Below, in pieces: positions 13,101-23,965 of a stretch of DNA of 64,000 nt. Position 1 is the first letter of the stretch; each line of letters opens with the position of its first letter. The stretch lies in contig VZSF01001350.1 of assembly GCA_013398295.1 (NCBI GenBank), forward strand, positions 155,355-219,354, given 5' to 3'. The notes below the pieces were generated by a model. The model was given only the letters and a program-made list of their open reading frames with translations, was not told where the DNA came from and did no database searches. The DNA is from Chionis minor. Its lineage: Eukaryota; Chordata; Aves; Charadriiformes; Chionididae. Both the position numbers and the translations under genes were made by a program.

Positions 13101-14523
13101 AGCAATAGGGCAGCTGTGTTCAAAAGATGCTGAATAAACTTATTAAATGCTGATTCTGGTCATCTGTTCCCCTTTATTAGATTGTTGCAAGCCCATGAAT
13201 CACTCCTTGCTCCAACGGTGCTGACAGCACCTTCCTTGATGGCCCTTCAGGGACAACCGTGCCCTGTTTCCAGGGATGCCAGTGCACCCTCTTCTCTGCT
13301 TACACTACCAGGACGCTGCTACGAGCACCCAGTGTCAAAATGTATTCACGTAGTCAGCTCGGAGAAATCAGACTTTTGTGGTCTAGTCTCTCACTTTAAT
13401 GCAGGTGTTCGATCCCCTGTTGGGAAATGTAAAACAAAAAAACCCAACCAACCTAACAAAAAAGGTCCTGATATTGTCCTTTTGTGTGTTCACTGCAGCC
13501 AGAAGCAGCTGCAGAGGGGTTTTGACGCTCCTGTCATTTCAAGCTATTGCTCTACACTGCCTTACATTGCATTAAACACCTTTGAGGTCTGCATGCGGTA
13601 GCGCTCTTGTCTTTTTATCAGGGAAATCACCCCCAGAAACACGTGTGGTGTACAGGGAACCCAACCCGTGCCAAACACAACTGCTGTGTGGTCTGGACAT
13701 TTCTTCTGGTGGCCAAATAGTTAAATTCCCTTCTTCCATCTAAACAAGATTCAAGACAGAGTATGAAGAAAAAGGTATGCCCACTGACCTGGTCATCAGG
13801 CCTGTAGTCTGGATCTTCAGGGTTCGTATGGATTTTGGACTTCTCTGTAGTCATCTTCAAGTTACTTTCAGTTGGTTTGTACCATGTTCTCTCTTTACTT
13901 ACCTGATGAATAATGTATGGGTGTAAACACTGCTTTTAGTCACGGCCACAGTCTGCTAAATATATGCTGTAAAGCAGCCTATTCCATCGAAATCAATATA
14001 ATTGCCAGAACATAAAGATGGTTGGAGAAAGATAGAGGTGATAGAAGTCACCCTTCAAGGTTCTCCCATTGTCTGTTGGTTGGTTTGGTTTCGTTCTCTA
14101 TTTTTTTAGGTATTTTTTAACTCACTATTTTTTTAGATATGACTGAAGGACATAGCTAAACTCCTTCCCTCCCAGCGCTGAGCCTGGCAGAGAGGAGAGG
14201 GAGAGGGCTCAGCTGAGAAAGCTGCCAAGTGCTCTGGCCCTCCATCAGCAAAGCACTTAAACACACGCTTGTTTGTAAGTATTTAAGCAGTGCCATTGAC
14301 AGAAAGCCCATAGTACAGAGCTCTCAGGGTCCTAATCAAGGCTAAACGACACTTGTGAGATCTTAAAATGCCATTTCTTTTCTTCCCAGCGATGATGAAA
14401 TAATTGCCCAAATGAAGAACCAAAACTGTCCTATTGAAGGGCTGCCCATCTGTCTCCTCTCCTAGGTGTGCTAGGGTTAACAGTGCAGCTTATCTAGTAC
14501 AGGCTGCAATTATACAAAAATAA

Positions 14524-14704
14524 GACTAAACTAAACTAAACTAAACTAAACTAAAATAAAATAAAATAAAATAAAATAAAAATGTAATATAATGTAACAC
14601 AATGTAACGTAACATAATGTAACGTAACAAAATTAATGATATGATATGATNNNNNNNNNNNNNNNNNATAATATAATATAATATAATATAATATAATATA
14701 ATAT
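14524..14704. repeat. Evolving pentanucleotide repeat interrupted by an assembly gap
   Basis: The tract moves through related 5-base units: (ACTAA)n, (AATAA)n, then mixed GTAAT/ATAAT/GTAAC/ACAAT units, then ATATG, then after the gap (ATAAT)n. Almost the whole stretch keeps a 5-base period. The 17 N at 14651-14667 lie inside it, so the true length is unknown. Confidence 0.92.
14651..14667. other. Assembly gap (17 N)
   Basis: Seventeen ambiguous bases inside the pentanucleotide repeat. Probably a local gap from unresolved repeat length. Confidence 0.99.
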
Positions 14705-15726
14705 TTTTTCTGTTTTTTATATATACAGGGTGGGCTGTTTCTTTATAGCAGACAGTAACACACATTGAAGGGAAGGCACGAGAACAACAACAGCTCTAAT
14801 TTTCTGTCTGCCCTGTCACGAAAAGTTTCAGCCCAAAGAGTGAAGTTCAGCGAAGGCGCAGCAACCAAAAGCAGGGTTCTGGAAATAGTCAGGGAAGCAC
14901 AGTGGATATCACTGCCACCTCTGCTGCTGCTGAGGAGCAAAGCTGGAAACACAACTAGAATCTGAGACGCACGTGCCTCTTAAGTGTTTCATAAATGTGC
15001 ATGATTCCTGGGATATATTTCAGAGGAAAACGCATAGCGGCTGTGACAGATTGCATGCGCTGGTAATTATTATGCCTGCGTGTGCTATGCGTGATGTATG
15101 ATGGATAACGTGTCACAGATTCTGCAGGATAAACACGCTAAATTAGGCACATTTTCAGCTCAAAATAAGCGAATGGTAAGCCAAACCACTCAAAATTCAA
15201 ACCAAATGTAAGTCAGTGATTTCCTTTTGAGTAATCTTAAAAATAAATATCATTTCTGTCATTAACTCTTGATGATTCATCCTTAACCTGGACTATTTCA
15301 TTCTGGGTTTTACTGACATTTTCAACAATGGCCTTTGTCTGGTTGTGGCTAGGTCAGCAATGCCTGTATTCCTTGAAACTATTTGTTAAACTGTTGACCA
15401 GACCCTATCTTCTCTGTGATTTTGAAGTCACTAGAAGTCAATTTATTGAAGCAGAATGGCCTTCAGTGGTAATGGAATTAACTTCAGTTCAGAAAAATAC
15501 ACCTCCTCTTTTCCCGAAGTTAATGCTTTTTCTTCTCAGAACTCATCTCCGAGAGCAAGTTAAGTTCCTTATTGCTTAAGCAGAAAGTTGTTTCATGCCT
15601 GGTAAGACTGAGCCTCAACTAATTTGACTCAAAAAATAGTGTTCCTGTAGTGTTACAGTTAATGGTTAGGTGGGAAGTAAATAGAAATTTCTCTCGCAAA
15701 TCCATCCTGGAGTCTCCATCAATCTA
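14705..15726. other. Intergenic DNA, possibly with a conserved non-coding patch
   Basis: No gene. The stretch 15015-15180 keeps several CpGs in otherwise A/T-rich sequence and has homeobox-like taattattatgc, tgacag and tgcatgcgc motifs, so it could be a regulatory element. This is a guess from composition only. Confidence 0.4.
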
Positions 15727-15826
15727 AATTACATCAGGCCTAAAATGTGAGCATAAATACTTTCCAAAACCTGTAGTACATGGGTAGAACTATGCCATAT
15801 TGTAGACGCACGGTATTTTCCTCACG
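15727..15826 (+). repeat. Left arm of a perfect 100-bp inverted repeat
   Basis: Runs from aattacatcaggcctaaaa to ggtattttcctcacg. Read base by base it is the exact reverse complement of 17758-17857. Similarity stops abruptly at both ends of the arm. The 1931 bp between the arms contains a CR1 3' end. No matching target-site duplication is visible outside the arms. Confidence 0.97.
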
Positions 15827-17757
15827 AAAAGCCACCGGCAATGGCCACCTAAACATAAGCCACCTAACTATGAGCCAGAGACCACGCTACTGGTCTCCTT
15901 TCCCTATGACCTCTTACTGCCCAGATACACCAGTGTGCCCCAACATCTGCCTACTCCACCAGCACGCCCCGGGCCAGGGGCGCGAGCGGCAGGCACCACT
16001 TGAGGGGGATGTAGAGAACAGCAGGGAGATGTTAGGGCAAAAGGGTGTAAATGTGTGAGTGAAAGCACGTGGGTTGTTAACACCAGGCAGATGAGAGGAA
16101 GCCGTGGTGAAAAGAGGACAGGGAGAGCGATCACACCACATTCCCACCAGAATAACCACAGGATTGCCTGGACCTGGTGCGCCTGTGCCAGAGGATATCA
16201 GGGGAAACATCTATTCCATGCTCTCCTTGTGGTTAGTTGGTGCAGAAGGTCACAACTGTTGGTTGCTGTGTGGTCTGAAGTGGTAAAGACTGAGGCTGTG
16301 AATCCACTGACTCAATTCTGGCCATGGACCACCTGAAGTGTCAAAACAGCACTGTTTGAGAGTTGACACAATTGTCAGTTGAAGGAGAACGTGAGCAAAA
16401 TAGTTGGGCTTGATGATCTTGAAGGTCTCTTCCAACCCAAGTGATTCTATGATTCTATGATTCTATGAAAAGCACAGAACAAGAGCTGAGGTGTTTGCAG
16501 GAGAAGCAGCAGGTGCGACTATGGCCCAGGTATAACTCCATGGACACCACACACCTCCTGGCACTCCCAGGTCCCTAAGCAGTAACCCAAGGCAGGCAGA
16601 AGGTATCAGCTTCCTTATACACACATGAATTAGTCCCCTACCATACACAGAGTCTTTCATATAGTAGGTGGTGAGCTGGGGTTTCCGGATGGCCAGAAGC
16701 ACTGTAAAATGCTGTTTATTTCACAATAAAATGCTGCTTATCTCCACCAGCATGTTGCAGGTTTGATGCTGTGTTTGACGCTGTGCTACATCCCAGCTGT
16801 CAGCACAAAAGGCAGCTTCTAGGAGAGCTGCTTTGTGTGTGTGCATAGAGCAGGATCCATGTTTGATACCAGGAGACATTCCTTATTTATTTTTCTAGAG
16901 CACTTGCAGGTTCTTCGTACAATGTGTTATGACTTACCCAGATTCCTTCTATTCTGTATACCAAAACACTATATACAAAAGTGAGTTTATCTGTCCCTGC
17001 GAATCAGCCAGCATCAGCACTGGGAACCAGAGAGAAGACCCTCAAGCCCTACCCCAGAACAGTCAACTAGACCATAGGAATCCCAGTCCGAGAGGAACCC
17101 CAGCTCAATAAAACTGACATTCAGGTCTCCGTGTTGCCTACTGGCACTAAAAAGAAATATTAGCTGAACATCTAAGAGGAGCTAGAACACATCATACCAA
17201 GAGGTAAGCAATGGTGCAGGCTTCATTTCATCCCCCGTGGAACGCAGTGCCTGCAGACACAGCACCGGGACTCCGGGCAATTGCTTTTGCTTCCTTCTGG
17301 TTCCCACACTGGCTTTCTTCCCTGCCTACATCCCCACCTAGAAATGATGGCTTTTGTATCTAGCCACTGTGCTTTTCCCACAGGTGAGCGTAGCAAAGAA
17401 ATCGTTTTCAGGTGGCGAGGTAGGAAGAAACGAAGAGCAAGATGGGAAAGCGAAGTGCACAGGAAGCAATTACCAGAGAGCTGGGAGTCTGGCCAGGGAA
17501 GAGGCCACTTCTTCGACAAAGGCCTTTCTGAGGGAAAGGGGTTTTGTTGCTTGTATTTTCTAGAGTACTAAGTAAATGAAAGACATGATTTGCCGTGTAT
17601 TCTTTCAGTTGTTCTTGCCTAAGACAGGTTGCAAAATCAATGTTCCTACCGCTGACAGAAGACTTGTATAGTCCAGGGAATCTTCAGTGTGTCACTGGCA
17701 TGATGCCCCTGGTTACACCATCACCTCACTGTTGTTAAATGTGGTCCTGCTGGGCAA
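15827..17757. other. Spacer between the inverted-repeat arms
   Basis: 1931 bp with no recognised gene. It holds a GC-rich spot with a small stem (cgcccc-gggcca-ggggcg at about 15965-15982) and a 67-bp CR1 3' end at 16402-16468. Overlapping ORFs of up to 103 codons on both strands, here and across the right arm, are not recognisable. No transposase-like sequence is visible, so it does not look like an autonomous DNA transposon. Confidence 0.7.
16402..16468 (+). mobile_element. CR1 LINE, extreme 3' end only
   Basis: About 67 bp: agttgggcttgatgatcttg, then aaggtctcttccaacccaag, then three gattctat octamers. The same sequence closes the 23404-23965 copy. This is a very heavily 5'-truncated insertion lying between the inverted-repeat arms. 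Confidence 0.95.
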
Positions 17758-17857
17758 CGTGAGGAAAATACCGTGCGTCTACAATATGGCATAGTTCTAC
17801 CCATGTACTACAGGTTTTGGAAAGTATTTATGCTCACATTTTAGGCCTGATGTAATT
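17758..17857 (-). repeat. Right arm of the perfect 100-bp inverted repeat
   Basis: Runs from cgtgaggaaaataccgtgcg to taggcctgatgtaatt, the exact reverse complement of 15727-15826. A transcript crossing both arms would form a 100-bp perfect duplex with a 1.93-kb loop. Confidence 0.97.
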
Positions 17858-20800
17858 CCCACTGAACTCCAAGCAGTATTCCCACAAAGCTCCATGTGAG
17901 GAAGACTTGGCAGTAGATATCAACGTCCTTAAAAGTTCTTATCTCCATCGAGTTCTTATCGATGAGGCAGAGACAAAGCTTTCCTTCTGCCATCCTGTTT
18001 CCAGAGTCAGAACTCCACCATAGTCTTTGCAGCTGAAGCAACAAGCATCTCCATGTTGGTGTCATTTGAAATGAGGGATGTTCTGCCCAGAGTGAAGTGA
18101 GAGCAACAGCTTTTGGGCACGTTAAAGGGAGTAGCAAATCTCCAAAAACCACTTGATGTTAATGGAATACTATCTGAGAGGGAGCCCATGGAGTGCCAGC
18201 AGGAATAAACCACTACAAAGGAGAAAAGGGAAAAGGGAGTGAGAGAGCATGAGTGCGAGGAAGCTTACCAGCCATGTTGGCAAAGAGCAGACTGTCGACA
18301 CAGAGGGTGTTTACGATCTTGAAGGCAGGATTCAAAGAGCAGGTGCCTGGCTTGAATCTGCCCTACGGCCCCTTGGAGCAGGGTAAGGCTGAAAATACAA
18401 AACCCTGGGACCAGTTCTTGTCTTAGATGAGAACTGGAGAATTCCTACTCGTGCTCACAGCTATACTATTGCTGAGTTACAAACAGGTCAACGTGCAAAA
18501 TGACCCAAAGCTGAGTGCAAATGTATGTGCTAAAATTACAGCACTTACAAGAAGAGCATTGGCAAACCTTTTTTTTTTTTCCCCACAGTAAAAAGGAAGG
18601 AACCGAGAAGTAGAGAAGTATTCATTACGTCCAAATATCTAAGCACGTTGATTTCTTTATAGGGATGCTTGTGGTTGCTCCATAATTAGAAGCTGAAAAG
18701 CACCCTCTGCTTATGAAGAATGCGTGTGCGTCCTTCACAAAGTCATGGCACTTACACTGAAAATAAACATTTTTTGGAGGATTTACAGACTGATCTAATA
18801 AACAGCTCAAGTTAAGCTATTGATCTGAGAAAATCTATACTGTACCAAACACTTTGTACTACTGATGGTGTTTTAATGATATTTTTTTTGTACTGGAAAA
18901 CTTATCCTCTAACAAAAAAAAACTATTCAGCTTCAGGGGGTTCTGTGGAAAAAGCGATGTTCTTCCGAAATGCCTCCCGCCTCCTGCTGTGATTGAAACA
19001 CAAGCCAGCCCGAGCTGGCCCAGCTGTGTTGCCTGTGCCCACATGTTGACATACAGCTGTGCGGAGACCCAGCGATGCCCGGCCTGAAACACATTGCACG
19101 CAGTTGAGAAGACGGGTGGGATCTGGGAACGTTTCCCATCTTTTGCAGGAGCAGACCAGTGGGCCCCTCTGTGTGTGTATGGGGGTGAAGAACTGCCGGA
19201 GATTTCAGGTGGCAGCAGGAGTCTTTGACGAAGTTCAAGTGGGAAAAGAGACAGTTTGCTTTTATGCCTCCTCAGGCCTTTTTTGAACAGCCTTTTCTTT
19301 TATGAGGATGTGACGAAGTGTCCCTAGAAGGGTATTCTGGGATGGCACCCTCAGCACTCGGACCATGCTGCAAGTTCAGCTGGTGGCAACCTGTTGAGAG
19401 GTTGCCTCTCAACAAAAAACTGCCTTTATCAGCTGCAGCCTCTGTCTCTACACACACGGCCAATACTTGAGATGTGCAGAAGAATTTATAAAATCAGTAA
19501 TGGCAAAGACATGTAGAGTGAAAGCAGGCAAAAAAGATGTCTGTGAGTTAGAAGCTCTGAGAAAGAAAAAGTAAAAGGCCCATCTGGGAAGCAACTAAAC
19601 CAATGCAGTATTTGTGCTACCACACTACGCTCTGCAGCCGACATTTAATAAACAGGAGCACGGAGGAGATGACTGGTGATGATTAAAACAGAGCAGCAGA
19701 TTCAGCGATCAGTTGGACACATACAGTATTGAACATCCATGCTCGCAGGATACGTGAGATAGATGAGGGGTCAGGTGGTATTTATATGGCAGGTAAGTGC
19801 AGATTCGTAATTGTGACCAGTTACTTCTGACCAAAAAAGCAGGTAGCCTTGTCTTCAGGCTGTGGACACTTTGCTGTGCTTAGGGCAGAGTGATGCTCCC
19901 CCAGGTGAGCGTGTGGCTTTTGCTCAGCAGGCTGCAGTGACAACTAACTCTATCTAAACCCAGCCTCTGAAGGAAAAATATTTAATCAGTGGGGAGTGGA
20001 TGGGCCTGTGGACTCTCTAATGGTATAAATGTTACTGGAAAAGCCATTCTGTAACATAATGTTCGTCAGAGATCCAAGCCAAGGCAGCAGATGGGGAATA
20101 CGCCGGCAGCAGGCAGAGGAGAAGCAGAGCTAAGCTTTGCGAGTCTCAGGGGAGTCAGGGAGCGCTGGTCCCTGGACGAGGCTCCAGACATGGATAGAGA
20201 AGTGACCACAACCCGTCAGAAATGGAGACACAGACAAGTCCTGTTTTGGTGAAAGCCCCTGATGATTGACAAGCTCTGCTGGCCCTGAGCAGCCCGTTCT
20301 CTGCACTGACTGGTGATAGATCAGAAGTCCCATGTACTCCTGACAACATGCAATTAAGTGGCATATGCCCTTATTTTAGAGAAGCATTGTACCAGAGGTG
20401 TACCTGCCTCCGGAGTGGTTGAGAGAGGGGTTAAAACCATTAAATCATTTTATAAGGGACCCGCTGCTGACTATAATGTTATAGCTCTGGTCACTTACCT
20501 CACAGCTCTGCCAGGTTTCTACCAAGGGACTAATCTAATTTTAGTTTTTTGGATGCAGGTGTCTTGGCTAAGCCAGTTGTGTATGTTCCTCCGAGGTGGC
20601 ACAATGGGGAGCAATAAGCACCTGCAGAGTGTCAATCTGCTCTAAGACAGATGATCTGACCCGCCTCTGGAAGCCCTTCTCTCTGTTTGCAGCCTGCCTG
20701 GCTTTGATGCCGCTGCCATCAGGTAAGACGGACTTCAATCAGGTGGTCCTACAGACCAACCTGCACCTCCAGAAAGCTGCTCTGTGGGTTTCATGAGACA

Positions 20801-23403
20801 TGCAAGGTTTCAGCAAGACATGCCCGCTAGGCCAAACTCTGGTGGCCCAGGTAATACGTCCACTACACAGCCCCCTCTTCAGCGGAGAGCAGAGTAGCCG
20901 AGCCAGGGGCCTCGGTGGTAGCCCTCTGCGGCACTGCTTCGTTACAACAGCACGTCCTGAGGCCATCGCACAGCACCAGCTGGAGACACTTGTTAATGAG
21001 AACGCCGGTACACTGGGAATGACAAATGTGACCTTTGGAAATTCAAATTAGGCTCAGCACATGTATCTTCCAAAAGACTGCTGTGACTCCCGTCAGGGTT
21101 CATGTGGCTGTGGGGTCTGTCTCAAGGGCAGGCTTGCTGCTTGTCTTACACGTGCTGCGACCCAGCCTCCTCCCCGCCACGGCAGCGCGAGCCCTTCGCT
21201 CCACATGTCTCCGTGCGTGTTGGAGCCATGCTCACCGGCCCAGCTGGGGCTCTGCAACACGGCGCGCTCCGGCTTTGTGATGTCAACCTGCCCACTTGCC
21301 TGACAACGTGAAAGCAAAGGGTACGCCTGTGCCCGGGCTCATGCACGGCTCTGCTGCAGTTCCTAGCAACTAAATGATGGCCTTCACGCCAATCTACTCT
21401 TCCCTGTGCATCGGCTTGGTTGCTCAAATACACCCCACTGAGGTCCAACCCTCTGTTTTCACTCAGACAACTCTAGCTCTTTCCTTATTTGCCTTTTTCC
21501 CGTTCTTTTTCCCCTTGCCTCACTGCGGCGCGCGCTAGCTCTGCCCACCCCCGGTGCTAAGTAGACTTTAAGGGACTGTGATTTACGGGGAGAGAAGGGA
21601 GAGCAAAAAGAAAAATACCTAAAAAGCTCACTTGGGCCATGCTGTGGAAAGGCTATGAGAGTTTTGGGGAAAAAGCACTCTCTACCAGAGAGCATGTCTA
21701 ACGCCTCCTTAAAATCCTGTCTCTGTTAGGAGAGGTTTCACTGAATTGTCCTTCTCTTGCCGAGCAGGGAGTTCATGATCCTACACAAGGCCCTTGTAAG
21801 CTGGGGAGGAAGAAAACAAAAATTCTCAGGATACTGTGCAGAGCCTTAAGCCCAGCATCAGGCTTCGTAGCATGGACTTGTGAGCACCTGAGTCTATTAG
21901 CCAGCAGGTTGATCAGGGAAAAACCCGTGAAGAGCGTGCCACAGAACATTTATTGTTACTATGGGAGAAGTTATTAGGGGATTTCTGGGCTATGGAGAAT
22001 GTTTGCATGTAGTGAGATGGGTTTAAGTTTGACTGAGACTTGAGTTTTTGCCATTTTCCCTAGTTTCCTTTCCCTTCTTCCTTACATGATCCTCACTGTG
22101 TTTCTGGGGAAGTATGTGGAAAAATAAAGAAGTTAAGAAAAATTAAATAACTGACTCGATGGCAACTCTGAATACATTAGTAATGATACAAGCAAGACAA
22201 AGCATTAGAAATACAGACTAGACCAAAAAATGTGCATTTAATGCTCTCTTAGCACCTTTGCTATACTGTTAGAATAACACTGAGTTAGGTTTTTACAGAA
22301 GTTGAAATATTGTTTTGGGCCACCTGAACCAGAAATCTCAGGAAAAGCGGAAAGGGCCTTTGTAGAACTTCAAATACCAGCCGTTTGCAGGCTGGTGACA
22401 AAAAGAAGCAGGTCTGCTGTTAGAAACCTTCACCTCCGTGTCCAGCATCCTGACAGTGCCCATCCGGGCTGCTGATGCTTGAGTTTTTCAGTTGGGCGTG
22501 GTGGTGCGTTTTTTTAATTATGCAGAGAAAAATGCAAGATGGGCGAAATCTTCACCAGATGCTTCAACAACTGCTCAGGCAGTGAAAGGTAACTTGTTGG
22601 GATTCAACAATACTGGGTGACGATCACAATAGCTGCCGGGGTGGGTTGTTGTTACACACCCGTAGTCCAACCACCGGGTACACACGTGCCAATGGGACAG
22701 TGCCCTTCAAACGCTGCATAGTCACGCGACTTCCCATAGACACCGTCAAGGGTTTCGATGCAATTTAGGAACTCTGTTCTCTCAGATTTAACTATTATTG
22801 AGGCAGGAAATCCCCAAATTGAACGTCTCAGTCGTGATTCATGTATATAATTTTGAATGCATTAATAACAGGCAAACAAAACCCCCCAAAGGGAAATCAG
22901 GATCGCAGGTTTAGCAAAACGAGTGATTTTACCTTCGCATTGGCAGTTTCCACTAATCATAGGAGCACTACAGTATTACCTACCCCACGAGTCTCCACTG
23001 TTAGCGGAGCAACACCGCTTGCACCGTTTTTTATTAACAGGCCCGTGGAGTCTGAGTTCCGCTGGGCACGGAGAGCACTTACAGCCACAGCCTGGGCTCG
23101 GTTTGGCCTCCCTTGCATGCATATTTGGGGAGAGGGCGATGCTTAGGGCGGGCGTCTCTTAACGTTTCACGAGAAGGCCACTTGCTCCTGCAGAAGGTGC
23201 GGAGGTGCTGCTGGTGGTCCTTCACCAAGCGCAACGAGCAACGTTGAAACGAGGGCGGCAAACGTGCCCACAGACACGCAGGGACCAGGACACAGGTATC
23301 CACTGTAGCACAGCCCTGCACATAAGGTGTGCATGATAATTTAGGAATGCTCTTTTTGAATTTTGACATTCTTTTAGGAATAATCTTTTGCTCCTCTTTT
23401 GCA
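17858..23403. other. Intergenic DNA, no gene recognised
   Basis: GC-balanced sequence with local CpG-bearing spots (ctgcggcgcgcgctagct near 21523, and 22620-22740). ORFs of 60-103 codons crowd both strands around 21035-21450 because of GC content, with no homology I recognise. No mobile element recognised. Confidence 0.65.
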
Positions 23404-23965
23404 GGAGCAGGGAAGTGATTGTGCCCCTGTACTCAGCACTGGTGAGGCCGCAGCTTGGGTGCTGCGTTGAGTTTTGGGCACCGCAGTATCGGAGAGACAT
23501 TGAGGTGCTGGAGCGTGTCCAGAGAAGGGCAACGAAGCTGGTGAGGGGTCTGGAGAACAAGTCTTATGAGGAGCAGCTGAGAGAGTTGGGATTGTTTAGC
23601 CTGGAGAAGAGAAGGTTGAGGGGAGACCTTATCACTCTCTACAACTACCTGAAAGGAGGTTATAGTGAGGTGGGGGTCAATCTCTTCTCCCAAGTAACAA
23701 GCGACAGGACAAGAGGAAATGGCCTCAAGTTGTGCCAGGGGAGGTTTAGGTTGGATATTAGGAAAAACTCCTTTGCCGAAAGGGTTATCAAGCATTGGAA
23801 CAGGCTGCCCAGGGAGGTGGTGGAATCACCGTCCCTGGAGGTATTTAAAAGATGGGTAGACGTGGTGCTGAGGGACATGGTTTAGAGGTGGTTCTGGCAA
23901 GGTTTATGGTTGGACTCGATGATCTTGAAGGTCTCTTCCAACCCAAGTGATTCTATGATTCTATA
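23404..23965 (+). mobile_element. CR1 LINE 3' end with intact RT C-terminal ORF
   Basis: 5'-truncated CR1 on the plus strand from ggagcagggaagtgattgtg to attctatgattctat. The frame is open through 23885 and encodes [98 protein letters not shown] and [17 protein letters not shown], ending VLRDMV and a stop. The 3' region has ttggactcgatgatcttgaa and two octamers. The open frame and few differences make it, with 4394-4886, one of the youngest-looking copies here. It is not a host gene. Confidence 0.97.

Larger units (their letters stand above)
7301..14520. other. Intergenic DNA, no gene recognised
   Basis: Contains simple repeats (T-rich run near 7989, CA-type 8850-8913, T10(GT)12 at 10141-10175, A10 near 13088) and a partial duplication at 9301-9382. 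Several ORFs of 100-140 codons (for example 10349-10777 plus, 11945-12361 minus, 13182-13601 plus) overlap others and show no family resemblance. No CR1 copy was recognised. Confidence 0.65.

Noticed and set aside
14541..14765. Tyr/Ile/Leu-rich minus-strand frame
   Set aside because: It is translated across the pentanucleotide repeat and the N gap, so it is an artefact.
15727..17857. hAT-like DNA transposon with CAGG termini
   Set aside because: The 8 bases outside CAGGCC on each side are reverse complements, part of the inverted repeat, not a direct target-site duplication. No transposase is visible between the arms.
23388..23885. 165-codon open frame as a host gene
   Set aside because: The peptide ([44 protein letters not shown]) is the C-terminus of CR1 RT and is followed by the CR1 3' octamers.
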